From positions 1 to 64,000 of the forward strand of contig JAIXMR010000049.1 of assembly GCA_025677835.1 (NCBI GenBank): 64,000 bases of DNA, given 5' to 3'. Both the position numbers and the translations under genes were made by a program. Positions 58,839 to 64,000 of the stretch are shown here, piece after piece. The notes beneath the pieces were generated by a model. The model did no database searches. It was not told where the DNA came from and saw only the letters and a list, made by a program, of their open reading frames with translations. Source of the stretch: Sporodiniella umbellata. Lineage: Eukaryota; Mucoromycota; Mucoromycetes; Mucorales; Rhizopodaceae. The first letter of the stretch is position 1; every line of letters begins with the position of its first letter.

Positions 58839-61106
58839 TCACCAGTCATTTGTATACATGAGCCATTTTGACTCGGCTTCGTATGTGTTGAGCCGATAAA
58901 CAAGTTTATCTATAGCATGTTCAAACAAGTCCAGGAGACCCCTATTGATTAGCATATCAATGCATATTGTTTTTGAATCCAGGTGGGAGAGTAAGCAAAC
59001 AAATTCGCATATATTAGCCTCTATAGTTAATATTCCACCCCATGTGATTCTCTTATCAGAGTGCATTCGGCCAATGAGTTTTCCTTGAAAGCACTAAATA
59101 ACAATAAGTACCAATTTATTTGTGATAACTTACCTCTGCCAAAACTTGATGTAGTTTCCCAGTAACTTCGTATTCAGTCTTACTCTTACACTCAATCCGA
59201 ACAACCTTGTGTAACGATCAATGTAATTAACAAACATGTATCTTTTTCCTTTACCTTTTGAAACGTTCTATATCCAAAACAACGATATAATTTTTCCCAT
59301 GAGGAAGGCTTTTTTTGTATTATATTCCAAATAGGGTTGTACTTCACGGTTTTGGGTGTGGTTTTTACATGTTCAGTTACAATAAAGTGTTCAGCAGGGC
59401 CCGATTTAGTTTCAAATTGTTTCAACATAAACAACGGTTGCGATTTATGATGAAAAACTACAGTGCTTTTGGGTGTAGGCAAAAGATAAGCACTGGTATC
59501 TACAGAAATGTCTTTACTAAAAGGCGGGCTAATAGACAAACTGTCATATTCCGTTTTCAAAAGAACATGAACAGAGTCTAGTAAAATGGGTCAGTTAAAC
59601 AGCATGCAAATATTCATAGTTAGTTTTATACTTGCCGTTGCTTTCTATGAAATTGTCCAATTTTAAAAAATGATCCTGCAATAGCTTACACGTCAGTTTT
59701 TGCATATTGGAACTATACCATGCTTAATAAAACAGTTTTTTTTTGTCAGAATGCAATTACCCCTCAGAAGACAGTGCAAAAAACAGTTCCTGTTCTTTTT
59801 TCCAGAGAACTCTTAATGTTTCCCAGACTCTGCTCTCTAAATCGGAGACTATAATGGGCTTTTGTAGCTGTGGGCTTTCTAATGGGTATAATTTGAATGT
59901 TTCTTTGTTGGGCTGCAAAAAACGCAGCTCTGTGCCTAAAAAAAATTGGCTGTTTAACCAAGGGTGTGCTAGTATTTCTGACGTCTATTTTGCGTTAAAT
60001 GTTTGATTAAAGCAATCCGCATGCTTAGATTTACTGTTATTCGTTGTTTTGGATCGATCAGCAGCATGTTTTGCACAAGTTCTTGAAGATCCTTTGACAG
60101 AGTTGTCGGCAAGGGGCTATACGTGCCCAATTTGATTTTTTCTAGTAATATTTTTATACGCTCGTCGTCAAAGGGTAGATGACCTGTCATGAGTACGTAT
60201 AGAATCACACCGCAAGACCAGACGTCAGTAGCGCGTCCATCGTAGTGCTTTCCCTAAGTCGCCGAATCAACAGCTGTTTAAAATTCTTTGGTCACTTACT
60301 TTTACAATTTCAGGACTAGCATAGTGTGGAGATCTAGAAACGCATGCACGAGAATTATTAAGCACATTGATCACTTATTAGGCGTGAAATAATAGGGGGT
60401 TTTCTTATTTACCCGCAACTCGTTTTTAGAGGCATGGCTGGGTGCTGAAGCGCAGCCATTCCAAAGTCAGCAATCTTTAATGTCTTTTTCTGTTTGTCTA
60501 GTAGAATGTTCTCTGGCTTCAGATCACGATGACTAAAATGTGTGAATAAAACGACAGGTGTTGGTTTTCGAGTATATCCCATGTCTACCTTATTTGATGG
60601 GCATGACACCAGTTGAGTGCTGTGATCAATTGAGTGAATAACAGACGGGCCTCTGATTCCTCTAGCTTTTCTTTTTTGTCTAAATAATGAAACAGCTCCC
60701 CCCCTTCCATATATTCCATTGCGAAATAAATATAGTCTGCATCCTGAAGCACTTGGTGTAAACTCACTATATTTGGATGGTTTAAAAGCTGCAATACAGC
60801 TAGTTCTCTTTGCACACATTTGAAGTTGACAGTAGACGACAATAAATCGCTTCGAGGTATCATTTTCATTGCAACTTTAACTCCTGTGTGCTTGTGAATA
60901 CCCAACTTGACCTTTCCTGTTATGTATTAATTCAGAATATTTTTTACACTGAGCTTCTTTCTTCTACCTGATGCTCCATGTCCAATTGTTTTTCCCAAAA
61001 AATAACTTCCGATCTCTTTTGGCTTCTTATAAGCAATAGTAACTGTCGATTTTTGATTTTCGGTCGGAATTGGTACCTGAGAGGCTGTTTGCATCATAAA
61101 AGGCAT
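58839..61106 (-). CDS. NIM1/GIN4-type CAMKL serine/threonine protein kinase
   Basis: Kinase of the septin/morphogenesis checkpoint group (GIN4/KCC4/HSL1, Nim1/Cdr2). Start at [12 protein letters not shown] (61106). Kinase motifs on the minus strand: [18 protein letters not shown] (P-loop across an intron), VAMKMI (VAIK Lys), [11 protein letters not shown] (catalytic loop after an intron), DFGMAAL, and activation-segment end [11 protein letters not shown], which is characteristic of this subfamily; [25 protein letters not shown] follows. After the kinase domain (about 270 residues) come a polar linker and a C-terminal block ([20 protein letters not shown] ... [20 protein letters not shown]) resembling a KA1-like domain. 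About eight introns. Shorter than yeast relatives. Divergent from IRE1. Confidence 0.85.
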
Positions 61107-61609
61107 TTTTCTTTTTAAAAAAATAATAATAGAGAAAAAAGGTATTCTCAAAAGAAAAGAAAGAAAAATATATTCACATGTATTTATATGTATACATAGT
61201 TCCTGATCTAGGCTTATGGCTGCGAGAGGGGCGCTATCCAAAGTTCCATTTAACTCCTCCCTTTTTGTTAAAAAAAAAAAAGAAAAAGTGATTGTTCTCG
61301 ATAAAGAAACAACCTAGAACGCTAGCCCCACAAAGTGTTTACATGCTTTATTTTTCAAGAAGTCTTTTGTTTCTATAGTTAAAGCTTCGAAACAAAACGA
61401 TAAGCGGTTTGATAAACTATTTTATTTGCATAAGTTGTCTGAGGAAATTATACTAAGGCGGCATTTTAATCAGTAAAGATTGTATTCGTTTTTTTTTTTT
61501 TTTGGTTTTTTACTGTTAATACCTTTTTCTAAAAAAAAAAAAGCAGAAAGAAAGAAAAGACAAACAACAAAAGAAAAAACAAAATTAGCCCAAGATTATT
61601 TTATTATTA
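61107..61609. promoter_or_regulatory. Divergent upstream region of the kinase and IRE1
   Basis: About 0.5 kb between two start codons; contains T16 at about 61489-61504, A-runs (61269-61280 and 61532-61542) and a 5' leader rich in AAGAAA near 61540-61580. No ORF. Probably both promoters. Confidence 0.45.
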
Positions 61610-64000
61610 GTGTCTTTATATGTATATATGGTGTTAATGGTCCGGTCTTATAGGAGTAGTACACTCTCAATATTTCAATGGGTTTCATTTTCACTATTAA
61701 TTCTACTGTCGACATTTGCCATCTATTGCGTTGAATGTAAAACGTCTTATGATCTTGCAGTATATCAGAGACGGCATATTGTTGAAGAAACAGAAACAGA
61801 TCTTCTACCCACCGACCTTGTACTTGTGTTTACATTAGACGGCTCTATCAGAGGTTTGGATCGCTATGATGGTAGATGTTATTGGACACTACAAGGTGGA
61901 AATCAAAGCTCCCTTATCAAAGCCGATTCCCAATTCGAAACACATGAAACGAGTTTATTCAAAAACCAAAAAGAAAACCACAACATCATACCCGGTAGAC
62001 GTGACAACGAAAACCCCCAAAGCCCTCAATGGGAAAGTGAACCAGAGCAGGAATTGTATTATATTGTTGAGCCTCAAGAAGGCGGAAATTTGTATATTTA
62101 TGGTGATGGAAGACCATTAGAGGTAGAACAGAATTCAACGTGAATGTTGAATATTTATATAGATTTTAGAAACTTCCTTTTTCAATTAAAGATATTGTGG
62201 CAGAATCACCTATCCGCACTAAAGACGGTATTACATACATGGGACAAAAAAATACTGTAATGATTGCCATCAATGCTAGAACAGGAGCTGTGCTACAGAG
62301 GTTTGATTTTAGTGAAGAAAATAGCTATCTTTCGCTGCCTAGTCAGAAGCTAGGGCCTGGCACCATTTTTGTTGGCAGAAATGGTAAACACTTCAAAAAC
62401 TTAACAACCAAAGGCTGACCTTAAATTAGAATATAAGGTCCTGATATATGACGATAAAAGCAGAAAGCTGTTGAATGTTACTTACAGCGAATATGTACCC
62501 AGTAGACAAGAGAGTGACGTTCCTATGACCAGGCCGCCCTCTGATATTTATATTGCTCCAAATTCAGCGGGTTCTATTATGGGAATAAATATTACAAATG
62601 GTACTCTTCTTGAGCTTGGATATATTTGTGCTAACTCTTTCTCATTTTTAAAAACAGGGAACATGCTTTGGCCAAAAGATCTACCATACCCAGTTGTAGA
62701 TGTATTTGATGTATATCGACGAAAAGATTTTAGTATTGCTCTGTATCGCCAAGAGGCCCCACGGTCGCTCAACTACGGACCAGTAGGAGAAATGCTACAA
62801 ATGATCAAACGACCAAATGGGCTCACTACAGCCTATGTGGGTGTTCATGAAGGCAGTCTGTACGCAATGTCCACTAAAAATTACCCGCTAGTACAGCTTT
62901 CTTCTTGGGCCTCTATATACACTGGTCAAAAACCCACCGAGGGCAGAATATTGATTGAGGACACTGCAAACAGCGGATCGCGCTCTTCATGCTGCCAAGG
63001 GTGTGAGCATCACATGGAATGTATAGTTGGACAGCATATGGTCGACTACCCTGCGATTGACGGCTCATCTGTTATGAGCGAATACCCTACAAAAATGCCA
63101 ATCCCTGAGGAACAAAAGCCTGGTTTTTTCGACGAAGGATTCGGCAAATTTTGGAAAAGCTATATTCTGGTTTCTGCTGTAATTGTGTATGTATACAAAG
63201 ACCATATGGTGACCTTTTATCAAGTCAAAGTGTTGCCTAAGTGGAAACAAATTCAGAAAAAGAGAGCAAAAGTAAAAAAGACGCGAGCGAAGCTCGCTGC
63301 TGCTATTCAGGTGGAAAGAGAAAACATCAAAAGGGCAAGAGAAATCAAAGCTGGGTTGAAAAAGCAAGAAATCAAGCATGAGCCTGAACAAGGTTTCGAA
63401 ACGGAGAGAGAGTCAAGTGGCAGACAAAAAAAACTAGACAAGAGAAAGAAAAAAAAGAAGCAGGAACCCGAATCGGAACCGGACAGCGATCAAGGCACTG
63501 AATCCGACTCTGAACAGGAGCTGAAGTCAGAAAAAAGAATCAAAGTGGTTAAAACAACCTCTGCTGGCCTTGACCTTGAAAAATTCAAGCAGTCGAAATC
63601 AAAGGTGTTGGAGATCTCAGAAACAGTGCTTGGTAAGCTTGATTTTTTTTTTTTAAAAAAAAAGAGAAAAGTGTTGTATATAAGTATCATATTCATATTC
63701 ATCTATATAATAGGCTATGGAAGTCATGGTACTATAGTATATAAAGGTCAGTTTGACGGTCGCGAGGTGGCAGTTAAGCGTCTTTTGGTCGATTTCTATG
63801 ATGTTGCACTAAAAGAGGTCAAGCTACTTCAAGAGAGCGACGATCACCCTAATGTTGTTCGCTACTTTTATAAAGAGCAATCAGATCGCTTTCTGTACAT
63901 TGCTCTTGAGCTTTGCTATGGATCTCTAAACGACTATATGGAACGCTCACTGTCTCTAAACGATATGACGCTATGCGACACCATGAACCCTGCCGATATC
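61610..64000 (+). CDS. IRE1: IRE1, unfolded-protein-response kinase/endoribonuclease (3' end beyond window)
   Basis: ER stress sensor. A hydrophobic N-terminal signal segment (FQWVSFSLLILLSTFAIYCV) precedes the lumenal domain, recognisable by LVFTLDGSIRGLDRYDGRCYW (beta-propeller-like repeat), SPIRTKDGITYMGQKNTVM and LYAMSTKNYPLVQLSSW. The transmembrane segment is around SYILVSAVIVYVY (63150-63200). A long basic and acidic cytosolic linker follows (63240-63530). The kinase domain begins YGSHGTIVYKGQFDGREVAVKRLL after the intron at about 63633-63714; the VAVK Lys and the start of the alpha-C region are visible before the edge. The RNase domain lies outside the window. Introns near 62121-62190 and 62384-62430. 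Start Met could be 61610, 61628 or 61637. Confidence 0.93.

Noticed and set aside
61107..61241. 45-residue N-terminal extension of the kinase from ATG 61241
   Set aside because: The extension is hydrophobic and low complexity and unlike kinase N termini; start at 61106 preferred.

Overview
This window is nuclear DNA from an AT-rich filamentous fungus, most likely an early-diverging one (Mucoromycota, probably Mucorales). The evidence is many short GT..AG introns (mostly about 42-75 nt), AT-rich intergenic DNA, typically fungal proteins (ATP4, URB2-type, an IRE1 carrying its lumenal domain, a septin-kinase-type CAMKL kinase, alpha-arrestin), and a C2H2 factor whose finger sequence looks mucoralean to me. 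The genus assignment is inference. I see no bacterial operon, CRISPR array, transposase, reverse transcriptase, rRNA or convincing tRNA.

Layout. 1-7.3 kb: the N-terminal half of a PRP2/DHX16 spliceosomal helicase (minus strand, cut by the window edge), divergent from UPF2 of nonsense-mediated decay. 7.3-16.1 kb: gene-poor, with a two-finger C2H2 factor and an alpha-arrestin. 16.1-25.8 kb: the densest block, with ISWI remodeller, La protein (only 61 bp downstream), a lysine-rich SMAP-domain protein, ATP4 (convergent, 56 bp away) and an MFS_1-like transporter. 27.6-41.4 kb, all plus strand: glucose-6-phosphate dehydrogenase, URB2/NPA2, SEC24 and uridine phosphorylase. 43.9-54.2 kb: YIA6-type mitochondrial NAD+ carrier (minus), CBS/PB1 protein, mitoribosomal uS9m, an unrecognised basic protein and a probably lipidated methyltransferase (minus). 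54.2-58.8 kb: no gene seen. 58.8-64 kb: NIM1/GIN4-type kinase (minus), divergent from IRE1, which runs off the right edge.

Functionally these are housekeeping genes with an excess of RNA and ribosome functions (PRP2, UPF2, La, URB2, uS9m) and mitochondrial functions (ATP4, NAD+ carrier, uS9m). Nothing indicates a co-regulated cluster. I found no new enzymatic system. The unexplained signals lie in non-coding architecture: long A/T homopolymers (21 nt or more) confined to about 36.9-51.5 kb, recurrent T(n)A(n) palindromes that avoid exons, introns whose 3' splice sites directly abut long poly(A), an in-frame intron inside a zinc finger, and a proposed 18-nt microexon in ISWI. Splice sites were read by eye from frame and homology, so exon borders are predictions.
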